Shown: one piece after another, positions 1 through 8,266 of the stretch | How the letters are laid out: each line of letters opens with the position of its first letter | How positions within the stretch are numbered: position 1 is the stretch's first letter | Origin: Anaerolineales bacterium | Lineage (GTDB): Bacteria; Chloroflexota; Anaerolineae; Anaerolineales; RBG-16-64-43 | Direction of reading: 5' to 3' | Assembly (NCBI GenBank): GCA_016932475.1 | Contig: JAFGCU010000072.1 | Coordinates: 1-40,792 of the forward strand | Length of the DNA: 40,792 nt | Translations under genes and position numbers: made by a program | The notes under the pieces: model-generated | Databases searched by the model: none | What the model was told of the DNA's origin: nothing | Seen by the model: only the letters and a program-made list of their open reading frames with translations

Positions 1-416
1 ATCATGGCGATGCAGGCGTTGGCGCCGATCAGGACCAGCAGGATGATGATCCCGCCGAGTATCTTCTCAAGCGTTCCTTCGGGGTGCTGCGGAACGGCGT
101 TCGCAAGTTCAACCGTCAGCGCGGCGGCGAGTGCGGCGAACCCGATGATGAAGATCATGTCCACCAGGAAGGCCGCCATCCGGCGTCCGAACCCGGCATA
201 GACCATCGGGACCTCCTTCATGAACTCGGCCGCCACCTCGCGCGGATCGCCCATGCGTTCGACAAGCGTTTTCATATCCTCCCCGCCGGCGATCCCCTCG
301 CGCAGATGCGCTTCCAGGTCGGCCTGAATCCGCGCCCGGTCAGTCTCCGGGGCGTAGATCAACTCCATCACCTTTCGGATGTACTGCTCTGCGATGTTGG
401 ACGGTACCCGTGTCAT
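1..416 (-). CDS. RDD-type membrane protein with HAAS-like N-terminal region (partial, runs off the window)
   Basis: The frame is open from an ATG at 416 to the left edge, so about 138 N-terminal residues are visible and the C-terminus lies outside. The first ~65 residues are soluble and helical, with a segment reading like the short HAAS/DUF1700-type domain found beside PadR regulators (ERMGDPREVAAEF). A segment starting FGRRMAAFLVDMIFIIGFAAL then resembles the first membrane helix of RDD-family proteins (R and D flanking the helix), followed by a second hydrophobic stretch. The start overlaps the padR stop in ATGA (413-416), so the two are probably translationally coupled. PadR genes are commonly followed by such membrane genes, and the partner is often controlled by the PadR protein. 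The exact function is unknown. Confidence 0.75.
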   Translation of the reverse strand, partial: MTRVPSNIAEQYIRKVMELIYAPETDRARIQADLEAHLREGIAGGEDMKTLVERMGDPREVAAEFMKEVPMVYAGFGRRMAAFLVDMIFIIGFAALAAALTVELANAVPQHPEGTLEKILGGIIILLVLIGANACIAM

Positions 417-763
417 TGGATTTTCTCCTTTCCCATCAGCCGCTCTACGGCGGCAATGAATTCCTTCCATTCGGCGATCCGCGCCTCCAGGAATTTCGCG
501 CCGGATTTGGTCAGCCGGTAGTACTTGCGGGGAACCCCGCGTTCCAGCGTTTCCCAGCGCGCCTCGATATGCCCGGCCGTTTCCATGCGGTAGAGGACCG
601 GGTAGAGAGTCCCCTCCTTTATCCGGAAGAGGCTGCCGCCGCGCTTTTCCAGCGCCGCAGCCAGTTCGTACCCGTACATCTGGCGTTCGGATATCAACCG
701 CAGAAGGATCATCTCCAGCGTCCCCCGTTTCAGTTCCTTGTCGAAGGTTGTTGTATCTCCCAT
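413..763 (-). CDS. PadR-family transcriptional regulator
   Basis: The product is 116 residues, the normal size of a short PadR (subfamily 2) repressor. The sequence has the family hallmarks: an N-terminal GTLEMILLRLI helix, the MYGYEL turn, then IKEGTLYPVLYRME, which forms the recognition helix and wing, and PRKYYRLTKSGAKFL. A short C-terminal helix would form the dimer. PadR proteins bind palindromic operators at their own promoters and respond to small ligands or to antibiotic or membrane stress; the ligand cannot be read from the sequence. The gene is first in a two-gene unit with the downstream membrane protein, overlapping by four bases. A near-consensus promoter lies directly upstream, so autoregulation is likely. 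Confidence 0.93.
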   Translation of the reverse strand: MGDTTTFDKELKRGTLEMILLRLISERQMYGYELAAALEKRGGSLFRIKEGTLYPVLYRMETAGHIEARWETLERGVPRKYYRLTKSGAKFLEARIAEWKEFIAAVERLMGKEKIQ

Positions 764-783
764 AGCATTTAGCCTCTCTAGGT

Positions 784-811
784 ATTATATGTTCCTATAC
801 GTTTTTGTCAA
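784..811 (-). promoter_or_regulatory. padR promoter with probable operator
   Basis: On the minus strand there is a perfect TTGACA (811-806), a 16-base spacer and a perfect TATAAT (789-784), about 20 bases before the padR ATG. The spacer and -10 region contain the interrupted dyad GTAT...ATAC around a GGAACA centre, a plausible site for PadR autoregulation. The -35 box overlaps a divergent TTGTCA on the plus strand. Confidence 0.75.
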
Positions 812-832
812 GAGGGTAAACAAGGGTAAAAA
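805..832 (+). promoter_or_regulatory. possible divergent promoter for the cysH transcript
   Basis: TTGTCA (805-810), a 16-base spacer and TAAAAA (827-832) read toward cysH. The -35 overlaps that of padR back to back. The -10 is a weak match, so this is tentative. If it is used, the cysH mRNA has a leader of about 225 bases. Confidence 0.35.
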
Positions 833-858
833 GGAACCTCTGATAAGGGCACCCTGAA

Positions 859-919
859 TGATCCGAAGGACCTAGGAGCAGATGCTGCACTAGTCCCGCT
901 CTGCGAGGGTGGGCGATCA
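859..919 (+). promoter_or_regulatory. structured leader upstream of cysH, candidate three-way junction
   Basis: This is the most structured part of the 300-base gap between padR and cysH. TGATC (859-863) pairs with GATCA (915-919) as a closing stem. Inside, GGACCTAG (868-875) pairs with CTAGTCC (890-896) with one bulge, capped by GCAG (878-881) pairing with CTGC (885-888). A second small hairpin uses CTC (899-901) and GAG (905-907). It does not match the SAM-I riboswitch consensus expected before sulfur genes. The rest of the gap shows no gene. The stems were found by eye only. Confidence 0.35.
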
Positions 920-1064
920 GCATGACTATTTTCGGAATTATTAAGAAGGAATAAATTCAGGGGATTTGCAGGAAAGAGGCTTTTTTAGAGACTTTATATC
1001 CGGAACCATGATATATTTTCCTGCAGGCTATTTGCGGCTTATCCCAATCCACCTTCAGGAAACT

Positions 1065-1817
1065 ATGCCCCCCTTAAAAGAAATCCGCGGCGAAGAAATC
1101 GAATTAATGGAAAAATCCACTCCCCAGGAAATTCTGAAGTGGGCCTGTGAAAAATACCGGTGCCTGTGCGTGGCCGCCTCGTTCGGCAAAGACAGCATCG
1201 TCCTGCTGCATATGCTCCGCTCCATCCGCCCCGACCTCGATGTGATCTACCTCAACACCGGGTACGATTTCCCCGAGACCGTCGAGTTCATCCGGAAGCT
1301 GGAGAAGGAATGGAAGCTCAAACTGATTGAATTCACTCCGCGCATCAGCGTGGAGGAGCAGGAACGCACGCTCGGGGCGGATCTGTACCACACCGATCCG
1401 AGCCGTTGCTGCGGAATCCGCAAAGTGGAGCCGATGGCCCGCGCGCTGCGCAACTACGACGCATGGATCACCGGCCTGCGGCGAGACGAAACCGAGCACC
1501 GCAAAGGCATCCGCGTGGTTGAGGTCGCGGACGAACTGGTCAAGATCAATCCCTTGGCGGCCTGGACCGCCGACGACGTCTGGGGCTACATCCGCAGCAA
1601 TAACGTTCCTTACAATCCGCTGTACGACAAGGGCTACGTCAGCCTCGGGTGCCGGCCGTGCACGCTGGCCGGGACCTGGGGGCGGTTCGAGCGCGCCGGG
1701 CGCTGGGCCGGCACCACCAAGGTCGGCGGCGAATGCGGGATCCACATCACCTCCACCATGGCGGAATACGGGGAAGCCTCCGCCGAGACCGCGCCCAAGA
1801 GAGCGCCGGAGAAATGA
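1065..1817 (+). CDS. cysH: adenylyl-sulfate (APS) reductase, CysH family, [4Fe-4S] type
   Basis: Reduces APS to sulfite with thioredoxin or glutathione as electron donor in assimilatory sulfate reduction; cytosolic. The 250-residue product has a PP-loop-type nucleotide site (SFGKDS, 39-44). It also has the paired cysteines CC (115-116) with CRPC (196-199), which ligate the [4Fe-4S] cluster in APS-specific enzymes and are absent from PAPS-specific ones. The C-terminal ECGIH (catalytic Cys224) is present. The ATG at 1065 has AGGA just upstream and gives the usual N-terminal helix before the nucleotide site; an ATG at 1107 would cut into that helix, and the longer open frame from 966 adds only unconserved residues. 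The stop overlaps the uvrA start in ATGA. No other sulfate-assimilation genes are in the window. Confidence 0.93.
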   Translation: MPPLKEIRGEEIELMEKSTPQEILKWACEKYRCLCVAASFGKDSIVLLHMLRSIRPDLDVIYLNTGYDFPETVEFIRKLEKEWKLKLIEFTPRISVEEQERTLGADLYHTDPSRCCGIRKVEPMARALRNYDAWITGLRRDETEHRKGIRVVEVADELVKINPLAAWTADDVWGYIRSNNVPYNPLYDKGYVSLGCRPCTLAGTWGRFERAGRWAGTTKVGGECGIHITSTMAEYGEASAETAPKRAPEK

Positions 1818-4726
1818 CCGGAGAGTTCATCCGTATCGCGGGGGCGCGGGAGCACAACCTCAAGAACCTGACGGTTTCGATTCCGAAAAACAAACTGGTG
1901 GTCGTGACCGGGCTATCCGGCTCCGGCAAATCCTCGCTGGCCTTCGATACGCTCTTCGCCGAAGGCCAGCGCCGTTATGTGGAAAGCCTCTCGGCCTACG
2001 CGCGCCAGTTCCTCGGCCAGCTACGCCGCCCCGACGTGGACCTGATCGACGGCCTCTCCCCGGCGGTCGCGATCGACCAGCGCGGGCTGAGCAACAATCC
2101 GCGCTCGACCGTTGGCACGATCACCGAAATATACGATTACCTGCGCCTCCTGTACGCGCGCGCCGGAACGCCCCACTGCCCCGTGTGCGGGCGGCCGGTC
2201 CGGAAGCAATCCGCGCAGGAGATCGCCGCGGCGATCTCCGCATTCCCCGCCGGAACCCGCCTAGCGCTGCTCGCGCCGGTGGTGCGCGCGCGCAAAGGCG
2301 CGCACGAGGCCGCGATTGAGGAGATGCGCCGCGCGGGATTTGTCCGCATGCGCATCGACGGCCGGCTGTACGAAACTGACGCCGAGCCGGAGCTCGATCC
2401 GCACACCGCCCACGACCTGGAAGCGGTCGTCGACCGGCTGGTCATAACCGCCGCGGCCACGGGGGAATTTCTCTCCCGCCTGACCGATTCGGTCGAGACG
2501 GCCCTGCGCACCGGCGGCGGATTCCTCATCGTCCAGAACCTCTCCGCCGATCCACCCGCCGATATCCTCTATTCGGAACGCTTCGCCTGCCCGGTCGACG
2601 GGATCAGCCTGCCGGATATCCAGCCCCACTCCTTTTCCTTTAACTCGCCGCACGGCGCCTGTCCCGTCTGCCAGGGATTGGGGTCTCGGTTTGAAATCGA
2701 CCCGGCGAGGATTTTCCCGGACCCGTCCCAGCCGCTCAACGAGGCGGTGCTCTCGCTGTTCGGCTTCGAACGCGAGGAAGGCCAGCGTTCGCAGTCGTTG
2801 TGGCTCGAAAGCCTGGCCGCGCAGCTTGGGTTCGACCCGGAACTTCCCGTCGGGCAGATTCCTCCCGACCGCCTTCGGCCCATTCTGCACGGGACCGGCG
2901 CGCAAAAGATCCGCGTGGAGTTCCCCGCGCGCGACGGAAAACGCACCTTCTTCGAATCTCCTTACGAGGGATTGATCCCGTATCTCCGCCGCCGATACGA
3001 GGAAAGCACCAGCGAGGTTTTCCGCGGCCGTGTGGAAAGCCTGATGAACGAACGCGCCTGCGAATCGTGCCAAGGGACCCGCCTGCGCAGGGAATCGCTC
3101 GCCGTCACCGTGGCGGAGAGGAACATCATCGAGATCTGCGGATGGACGGTGGCGCGCTTGCTGGAGTGGATCGGGGAAGTCCGGCGGGATCCATCGCTCA
3201 ACCGCGCGGTGACCGGACCGATCCTGGCCGAGGTCGGTCACCGGCTGGAATATCTGGAAGAGGTCGGAGTCGGGTATGTCGCCCTCTCGCGCCCGGCGGC
3301 GAGTCTGTCCGGCGGGGAAGGCCAGCGCATCCGGATGGCGACTCAGATCGGATCGCGCCTGAGCGGCGTGCTGTACGTGCTCGATGAACCGTCGGTCGGC
3401 CTCCACCCGCACGATACCAAGCGCCTGCTGGCCAGCCTCCTGCGCCTGCGCGACCTGGACAACACCGTCCTGGTGGTCGAACACGATGAGGAGATCGTCC
3501 GCACGGCGGATTGGATCATCGAACTCGGCCCAGGCGCCGGTCCGTTGGGCGGAAACCTGACGGCCGAGGGAACGCCGGAAGCGTTGCGCGCGGACGCGGC
3601 TTCGCTTACGGGGCGGTTCCTGGCCGGCGAATACCGTTACCGGCCGCCCGCGCATCGCCGGGGCGGAAACGGAAAAGCCCTGACGGTTAAGGGAGCATGC
3701 GCCAATAATCTGCAGCATGTCACAGCGCGCATCCCGCTCGGGATGCTGGTGTGCATCACCGGCGTTTCCGGTTCGGGCAAATCATCGCTGTTGTTCGATG
3801 TGGTCCTCCGGGCGCTGCATGGGGACGCGTCGGAGGAAGGCCCCTGGGAAGCCGTTGAAGGGCGGGAACATATCGACAAGGTGATTTCGATCGATCCGAC
3901 CCCGATCGGCCGCACGCCGCGCTCCAATCCCGCCTCGTACGTGGGGTGTTATGCCGAACTGCGCGAGCTCTACGCCGCGCTGCCGGAATCCAAGGTGCGC
4001 GGATACAAACCCGGCCGGTTCTCCTTCAACGCACGCGGCGGCCGCTGCGAAGCCTGCCAGGGCCAGGGCCAGGTGGAAATCTCAATGCAGTTCCTGCCGG
4101 ACGTATTCATCCCCTGCGATGTATGCGGCGGGGCGCGCTTCAACCGTGAGACTCTGCAGGTCCGCTTCAAGGACCGCACCATCGCCGACGTGCTGGATTC
4201 AACCGTCGACGAAGCCCGCGAGTTGTTCGGCGCCTTCCCGGCGATCCTCCGCAAGCTGGATACCCTCCACGACGTCGGACTCGGGTACATCCGGATCGGC
4301 CAGAGTGCCACGACGCTGTCCGGCGGCGAGGCCCAGCGCATCAAGCTGGCCCGCGAACTTTCCCGCCGCTCGGTCGGGCACACGTTCTATCTCCTGGATG
4401 AACCCTCCGTCGGGCTGCACGCCGCGGACGTGCGCGTCCTGATCGGCGTCCTCGAGCGGCTCCTCGGCGAAGGCCATACGGTCTGCGTGATCGAACACCA
4501 TCCGGATATCCTCATGGCGGCCGACTATCTGATCGACCTTGGTCCCGGCGGAGGAGACGCCGGCGGGCGGATCGTCGCCGAAGGCGCTCCGGAATCGGTT
4601 GCTCGGGTTGAAAACTCGCTTACCGGCCGATTCCTGCGGACTCTCTTCGAGAGGTCCCTGCGCGATTCAACCCCAATCCCGAAGATCGCACGAAAGCGCG
4701 CCCCTTCCACCAGGAAGAATCGATAG
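1814..4726 (+). CDS. uvrA: excinuclease ABC subunit A
   Basis: UvrA is the damage-sensing ATPase of nucleotide excision repair. It dimerises and loads UvrB. The 970-residue product has both ABC modules: Walker [10 protein letters not shown] (33-41) and GVSGSGKSS (about 650-658), signatures LSGGEGQRI and LSGGEAQRI, and Walker [10 protein letters not shown] in both halves. The second zinc finger is intact (CEACQGQG from residue 745, then CDVCGG). The first finger is altered: its leading pair reads CPVD (259-262) where the usual form is CxxC, while its trailing pair CPVC (283-286) is normal. The N-terminal ABC signature has G in place of the common A. The ATG at 1814 overlaps the cysH stop, so translation is probably coupled. 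Part of the open frame upstream of 1814 is a shadow of cysH. Confidence 0.97.
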   Translation: MTGEFIRIAGAREHNLKNLTVSIPKNKLVVVTGLSGSGKSSLAFDTLFAEGQRRYVESLSAYARQFLGQLRRPDVDLIDGLSPAVAIDQRGLSNNPRSTVGTITEIYDYLRLLYARAGTPHCPVCGRPVRKQSAQEIAAAISAFPAGTRLALLAPVVRARKGAHEAAIEEMRRAGFVRMRIDGRLYETDAEPELDPHTAHDLEAVVDRLVITAAATGEFLSRLTDSVETALRTGGGFLIVQNLSADPPADILYSERFACPVDGISLPDIQPHSFSFNSPHGACPVCQGLGSRFEIDPARIFPDPSQPLNEAVLSLFGFEREEGQRSQSLWLESLAAQLGFDPELPVGQIPPDRLRPILHGTGAQKIRVEFPARDGKRTFFESPYEGLIPYLRRRYEESTSEVFRGRVESLMNERACESCQGTRLRRESLAVTVAERNIIEICGWTVARLLEWIGEVRRDPSLNRAVTGPILAEVGHRLEYLEEVGVGYVALSRPAASLSGGEGQRIRMATQIGSRLSGVLYVLDEPSVGLHPHDTKRLLASLLRLRDLDNTVLVVEHDEEIVRTADWIIELGPGAGPLGGNLTAEGTPEALRADAASLTGRFLAGEYRYRPPAHRRGGNGKALTVKGACANNLQHVTARIPLGMLVCITGVSGSGKSSLLFDVVLRALHGDASEEGPWEAVEGREHIDKVISIDPTPIGRTPRSNPASYVGCYAELRELYAALPESKVRGYKPGRFSFNARGGRCEACQGQGQVEISMQFLPDVFIPCDVCGGARFNRETLQVRFKDRTIADVLDSTVDEARELFGAFPAILRKLDTLHDVGLGYIRIGQSATTLSGGEAQRIKLARELSRRSVGHTFYLLDEPSVGLHAADVRVLIGVLERLLGEGHTVCVIEHHPDILMAADYLIDLGPGGGDAGGRIVAEGAPESVARVENSLTGRFLRTLFERSLRDSTPIPKIARKRAPSTRKNR

Positions 4727-4859
4727 CCCTCCTTTCGGATTAACCGATGGATACACTTTTCGAAAAAACCGGAAGCAAAAACACATATGGGATTGTCCCG
4801 CCAGGGCCGGGGAGATATCCCGCAGCACCCGGCGGGCATTCGGATTCGCATAAAGCCGG

Positions 4860-6095
4860 ATGAATGCCTGCCGCCTTTTTTCGGTATGTGTTTTGGTTTG
4901 CCTCGCATCCTGCGCGGCGGGCGAGAAGATTGGAATATCCTCCGCCGGAACGGTTCCCTCGCCCAAGCCCGGCCAGACTTCCAGCCCCACTCCGTTTCAA
5001 CCCGCCGCCCCCTCCGTTACGCGCTCGCCCGGCGCCACCGCCGTTCCCTCGCAGACACCGACCCCTTCCCGGACGGCCTACCAAACCCCCGCAGGCGGCG
5101 AGACCCTTCGCTCCGTGGCGGATGCCCTCGGTTTTGGAATCGGCACACCGTATCAGAATTTGGAAGCCCGGGGTCCATCCTTCCAATCTCTTTTCACCGC
5201 CGAATTCAATACCGTCATGATGACCACGTTCATGAAAAAGACGCAGCCGGAGCGGGATCGGTTCGATTGGAGTCTGGCGGATTCGGTGTTACAGCTGGCG
5301 CAGGCAAGCGGGATGACAATCGTCGGCGGGCCTCTTGTGTATGACAACCTCACTGCCCCGGCGTGGCTGGGGTTCGACACGGAGGATTGCGGCAGCTGGA
5401 GCGCGGATGAGTTGGAGGAGATATTAAAAGGGTTTATCCAGACTGCCGTATCCCGCTACGGGAAGAAGGTCTCCACTTGGGAGGTGGTCAACGAACCGCT
5501 CACCAGCGGCGATAATTGCTGGCGTACGATCCTCGGTGATCAGTACATCGATCGGGCGTATCGATACGCCCATGAAAGCAACCCGGAGGCCGCGCTGATG
5601 CTTAATGAAGCATTCGGCCGGGAGGGCGTGGACAGGAACTTAACCGACCGGTTCATGGGTCTCGTGCGAAGGCTGAAGGAATCCGGGATACCCGTGAATA
5701 CGGTCGGCATCCAAATGCATTTAAGCGCGGAACTGCTGCGTCCGGGCTATCCGGAGGAATTCCGGTATTTTCTGGAACAGGCGCAACGGCATGGGGTCGG
5801 CGTAATGATCACGGAGATGGACGTCTTTCAGGGACCGCCGGGATTTTTCACCAACCCCGATGACGTTCAGAAGAAAATCTTCCAGACGATCGCGCAGGTG
5901 TGTCTGGAAACATCCCGTTGCACGCACTTGATTTTATGGGGGGTATCCGACCGTTATACCTGGCTCTCCCGCATCGAGGGCGGCGGATTTGAAAATCCGC
6001 GACCCCTGTTGTTTGACGACAACTTTCTCCGCAAGCCGGCGTATTTCGGGGTTCTGGATGCGCTGCGGGAAGCGCTGATGGATCGGGAACGATGA
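4860..6095 (+). CDS. GH10 endo-1,4-beta-xylanase, lipoprotein
   Basis: A 411-residue predicted lipoprotein that should cleave internal xylan bonds on the outer face of the membrane. The signal peptide ends in the lipobox LASC with Cys18. A Pro/Ser/Thr-rich linker follows (about 30-80), then the GH10 domain. The acid/base glutamate is E212 in WEVVNEP and the nucleophile is E319 in ITEMD. QMHLS, typical of the GH10 barrel, lies between them (about 285-289). The domain of ~320 residues is of normal size and no carbohydrate-binding module is visible. The 133-base gap after uvrA shows no convincing promoter. The stop overlaps the next start in ATGA. No other glycan-degrading gene is adjacent. Confidence 0.9.
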   Translation: MNACRLFSVCVLVCLASCAAGEKIGISSAGTVPSPKPGQTSSPTPFQPAAPSVTRSPGATAVPSQTPTPSRTAYQTPAGGETLRSVADALGFGIGTPYQNLEARGPSFQSLFTAEFNTVMMTTFMKKTQPERDRFDWSLADSVLQLAQASGMTIVGGPLVYDNLTAPAWLGFDTEDCGSWSADELEEILKGFIQTAVSRYGKKVSTWEVVNEPLTSGDNCWRTILGDQYIDRAYRYAHESNPEAALMLNEAFGREGVDRNLTDRFMGLVRRLKESGIPVNTVGIQMHLSAELLRPGYPEEFRYFLEQAQRHGVGVMITEMDVFQGPPGFFTNPDDVQKKIFQTIAQVCLETSRCTHLILWGVSDRYTWLSRIEGGGFENPRPLLFDDNFLRKPAYFGVLDALREALMDRER

Positions 6096-6679
6096 CCATC
6101 CTTCGATTCCCCCACCCGCTCCTGCTCTCCGGACAGTTATTCCGCAACACCCGGCTGCGGCGCTGCCGGCTTTCGGAATGCCGCGGCGCCTGCTGCCTGC
6201 ATGGGGTCTGGATGGATCCGCTGGAAATGGAAGACATCCTCGCCAACGCCGACCTAATCCATCCCCATCTGGCGAAAGGCCGGAAGGATCCGGCGGGCTG
6301 GTTTACGGATGAGCGCGAGGAGGATGCGTTTTTCCCGTCCGGCTGCCTCATTCAGACCGCTACGCTTCCGAATCCCGCGCATTACGGCGGAACCGAGTGC
6401 GTGTTTCTTAAGCCGGATGCGCGCTGTTCCCTCCAGACGGCGGCCGTGGCCGCAGGGGAGCATCCCTGGCGCTGGAAACCCTTTCACTGCATCATCCATC
6501 CGATCACATACGAGGATGGCTCGTTCACCATCGCCTCCGATGAAGAGCTGCTGGCGGAGGAAGCCAGTTGTTTCCGCGCCGGAACGGCGGAAACCCGCAT
6601 GTATGAAAGCCTGACGGAGGAACTGGATTTTCTGCTATCCGCCGGAAGCGCGAATGGGGATGATCCAAAAGCGGAATAA
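6092..6679 (+). CDS. cysteine-cluster protein, DUF3109-like
   Basis: A 195-residue soluble protein with spaced conserved-looking cysteines: CRLSECRGACC near residues 25-36, SGCLIQ, GTECVF, DARCSLQ and KPFHCIIHP. This spacing resembles the DUF3109 and YkgJ-type zinc/iron-chelating families, in which the cysteines are thought to bind metal. It lacks a signal peptide and membrane helices. Its ATG overlaps the xylanase stop (6092-6095), so translation is probably coupled, though a functional link to the xylanase is not obvious. The reaction, if any, is unknown. Confidence 0.7.
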   Translation: MTILRFPHPLLLSGQLFRNTRLRRCRLSECRGACCLHGVWMDPLEMEDILANADLIHPHLAKGRKDPAGWFTDEREEDAFFPSGCLIQTATLPNPAHYGGTECVFLKPDARCSLQTAAVAAGEHPWRWKPFHCIIHPITYEDGSFTIASDEELLAEEASCFRAGTAETRMYESLTEELDFLLSAGSANGDDPKAE

Positions 6680-6837
6680 ACCAGCCGGCCCGCAAACGCC
6701 GTTGGAGCGCGGATTACACTCGCCGCCGGATTTTCGTATAGTCTTTACGGCAATGGAATCCCATCCTGCTGCGATTTTCAAACTTGGATTGCATTCGTCG
6801 GGGGTGAAACCGCTGATTCGCAGCGCCAGGAGGCGAA

Positions 6838-7677
6838 ATGGGATCGCTTGAGAGCAAATCGATCTTTGTAACCGGTGCCGCGTCCGGGATCGGCAAAGCC
6901 GCGGCCCTGGCCATGGTCCGGGAGGGCGCCGCGGTGACGCTGGCGGATATCCAGGATGCCGACGGGAAAGCGTTGGCGGAACACGTGCAGAAAGAGGGCG
7001 GCCGGGCGCTCTATGTGCATTGCGATGTGACGCAATCCGATCAGGTGGAAGCGGCGGTTGCCGCGGCCGTGGATCGGTTCGGCCGGCTCGACGCGGCCTT
7101 CAACAACGCCGGCCTGGAGGGCAAGATCGCGCCGACCGCCGAGTGCGAAGAGGAGAACTGGGACAAGATCCTGGCGGTCAACTTGAAGGGCGTATGGTTG
7201 TGCATGCGCGCCGAAATCCGGCAGTATCTCGCGCAGAAGAGCGGCGGGGCGATCGTGAGCACCGCCTCGGTGGCCGGGATGGTCGCCGAGCGCGGCTTTC
7301 CGGCTTACGCCGCCGCCAAGGGCGGAGTAATCCAGCTCTCGCGGACGGCGGCGGTCGAATACGCCTCCCACAACATCCGCATCAACGTGATCTGCCCCGG
7401 GTTGGTCGATACGCCCATGGCGGCGCGCACGCTCAGGCGGATGTCGATCGGCGCGATGGTTCCGGACCCCGCCCGCCCGCATTGGCTGGAGAGCGGGATC
7501 GATGGGCTGATGCGCTGGGAACCGGCCGGCAAGCTCTTTTCGCGGCTGATGCAGCCGCTCGGCCGTCCGGGCCGTCCGGAGGAAATCGCCGCCGCGGCGA
7601 TATGGCTGTGCTCGGATGCCAGTTCCTTCGTCACCGGTCAGGCGCTGGTTGTCGACGGCGGGATGACGGCGGCATAG
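6838..7677 (+). CDS. SDR-family NAD(P)-dependent oxidoreductase
   Basis: A classical short-chain dehydrogenase of 279 residues. The cofactor loop is TGAASGIG (12-19), NNAG is at 89-92, and the catalytic residues are Ser144, Tyr157 and Lys161 (YAAAK). An acidic Asp at the end of the second beta strand (LADI, Asp37) suggests NAD(H) over NADP(H). The C-terminus has the usual PEEIAAAAIWLCSD...VTGQALVVDGG ending. There is an insertion of ~40 residues before the C-terminal part (MVPDPARPHWLESGIDGLM region), which may form the substrate lid. The ATG at 6838 follows a strong AGGAGG. The substrate cannot be assigned. A weak promoter may lie near 6713-6742 (ATTACA/TATAGT). Confidence 0.92.
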   Translation: MGSLESKSIFVTGAASGIGKAAALAMVREGAAVTLADIQDADGKALAEHVQKEGGRALYVHCDVTQSDQVEAAVAAAVDRFGRLDAAFNNAGLEGKIAPTAECEEENWDKILAVNLKGVWLCMRAEIRQYLAQKSGGAIVSTASVAGMVAERGFPAYAAAKGGVIQLSRTAAVEYASHNIRINVICPGLVDTPMAARTLRRMSIGAMVPDPARPHWLESGIDGLMRWEPAGKLFSRLMQPLGRPGRPEEIAAAAIWLCSDASSFVTGQALVVDGGMTAA

Positions 7678-7755
7678 ATCGAATAGAAGGTGGTCGAGCT
7701 GCAGGTAGAAAATGGATGTACGGCATTGCGGGATCACGCCTGCCGTTCGCTTGAT

Positions 7756-7854
7756 CGTCATTCCCGCGTGGTTTTAGCGGGAATCCAGGGTTTTTCAAGA
7801 ATGGATGCCCGCCAAGAACACCCCCGCTGCGAAAAGGCAGGCGCGGGCATGACG
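7756..7854. repeat. dispersed repeat with CGTCATTCCCGCG terminal inverted repeats
   Basis: A 99-base element between the SDR gene and tRNA-Glu. Its ends CGTCATTCCCGCG (7756-7768) and CGCGGGCATGACG (7842-7854) are inverted repeats matching at 12 of 13 bases. It also contains GCGGGAATCCAGG. The left end recurs exactly at 27322-27334 and, diverged, at 16546-16558. No open frame is inside, so it is a non-coding MITE-like or REP-like repeat. Confidence 0.7.
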
Positions 7855-7914
7855 AACATGAATATTCCCTTTCCCTTGCGATCATGCCTGGATGAAATAA
7901 CGCCATCTTCCTTC

Positions 7915-7943
7915 TTGAACTAGCCGAGCTCCTCTGGTACAAT
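7915..7943 (+). promoter_or_regulatory. tRNA-Glu promoter
   Basis: TTGAAC (7915-7920), a 17-base spacer and TACAAT (7938-7943) lie about 24 bases before the tRNA 5' end. Confidence 0.75.
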
Positions 7944-7966
7944 GCCGCCCGCTCTACCGTAAGCTT

Positions 7967-8039
7967 GCCCCCATCGTCTAGTGGACCAGGACGCGGCCCT
8001 TTCAAGGCCTAAACCGGAGTCCGAATCTCCGTGGGGGCA
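7967..8039 (+). tRNA. tRNA-Glu (anticodon TTC)
   Basis: 73 bases. The acceptor stem GCCCCCA (7967-7973) pairs with TGGGGGC (8032-8038), with discriminator A8039. The anticodon loop CTTTCAA (7999-8005) holds TTC at 8001-8003. The T arm reads GGAGTCCGAATCTCC, with CC in place of the usual TTC start of the T loop. The outermost anticodon-stem pair (7994/8010) is a C-T mismatch. CCA is not encoded. Confidence 0.95.
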
Positions 8040-8052
8040 CAGACACCCAGAG

Positions 8053-8088
8053 GCGGAAGACCGAAATGCAGGATGGTCTTCCGCTTTT
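8053..8088 (+). terminator. intrinsic terminator of tRNA-Glu
   Basis: GCGGAAGACC (8053-8062) and GGTCTTCCGC (8075-8084) form a perfect 10-bp stem followed by TTTT (8085-8088), 14 bases after the tRNA. Confidence 0.8.
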
Positions 8089-8100
8089 GCATAAGCCCAC

Positions 8101-8155
8101 TCGCACCCCCCACTGCAGGGGCGCAGCGACGCTGCGCCCCTGCAGTGGGGTGCGA
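8101..8155. repeat. AGGGGCG-core palindrome (copy 1)
   Basis: A near-perfect inverted repeat of about 27 bases per arm around a single central A. The only defect is a C-run of six on the left against four on the right. The core is AGGGGCGCAGCG/CGCTGCGCCCCT. It lies between the tRNA-Glu terminator and the phosphofructokinase start. Related copies are at 14154, 33074 and 36445. Confidence 0.85.
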
Positions 8156-8266
8156 ATGGGGTCGGGAGTATACTTATTCTTCGATCCTGAAGTAATCCTC
8201 GCGACGGATGTAGAGGATAAGCAATGCTCCCCGCCCCGGTTTTTTTCGGAGCAATGGAGGAACAGT

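Noticed and set aside
830-1064. SAM-I riboswitch before cysH
   Set aside because: The leader is structured but lacks the SAM-I core sequence and four-way junction pattern.
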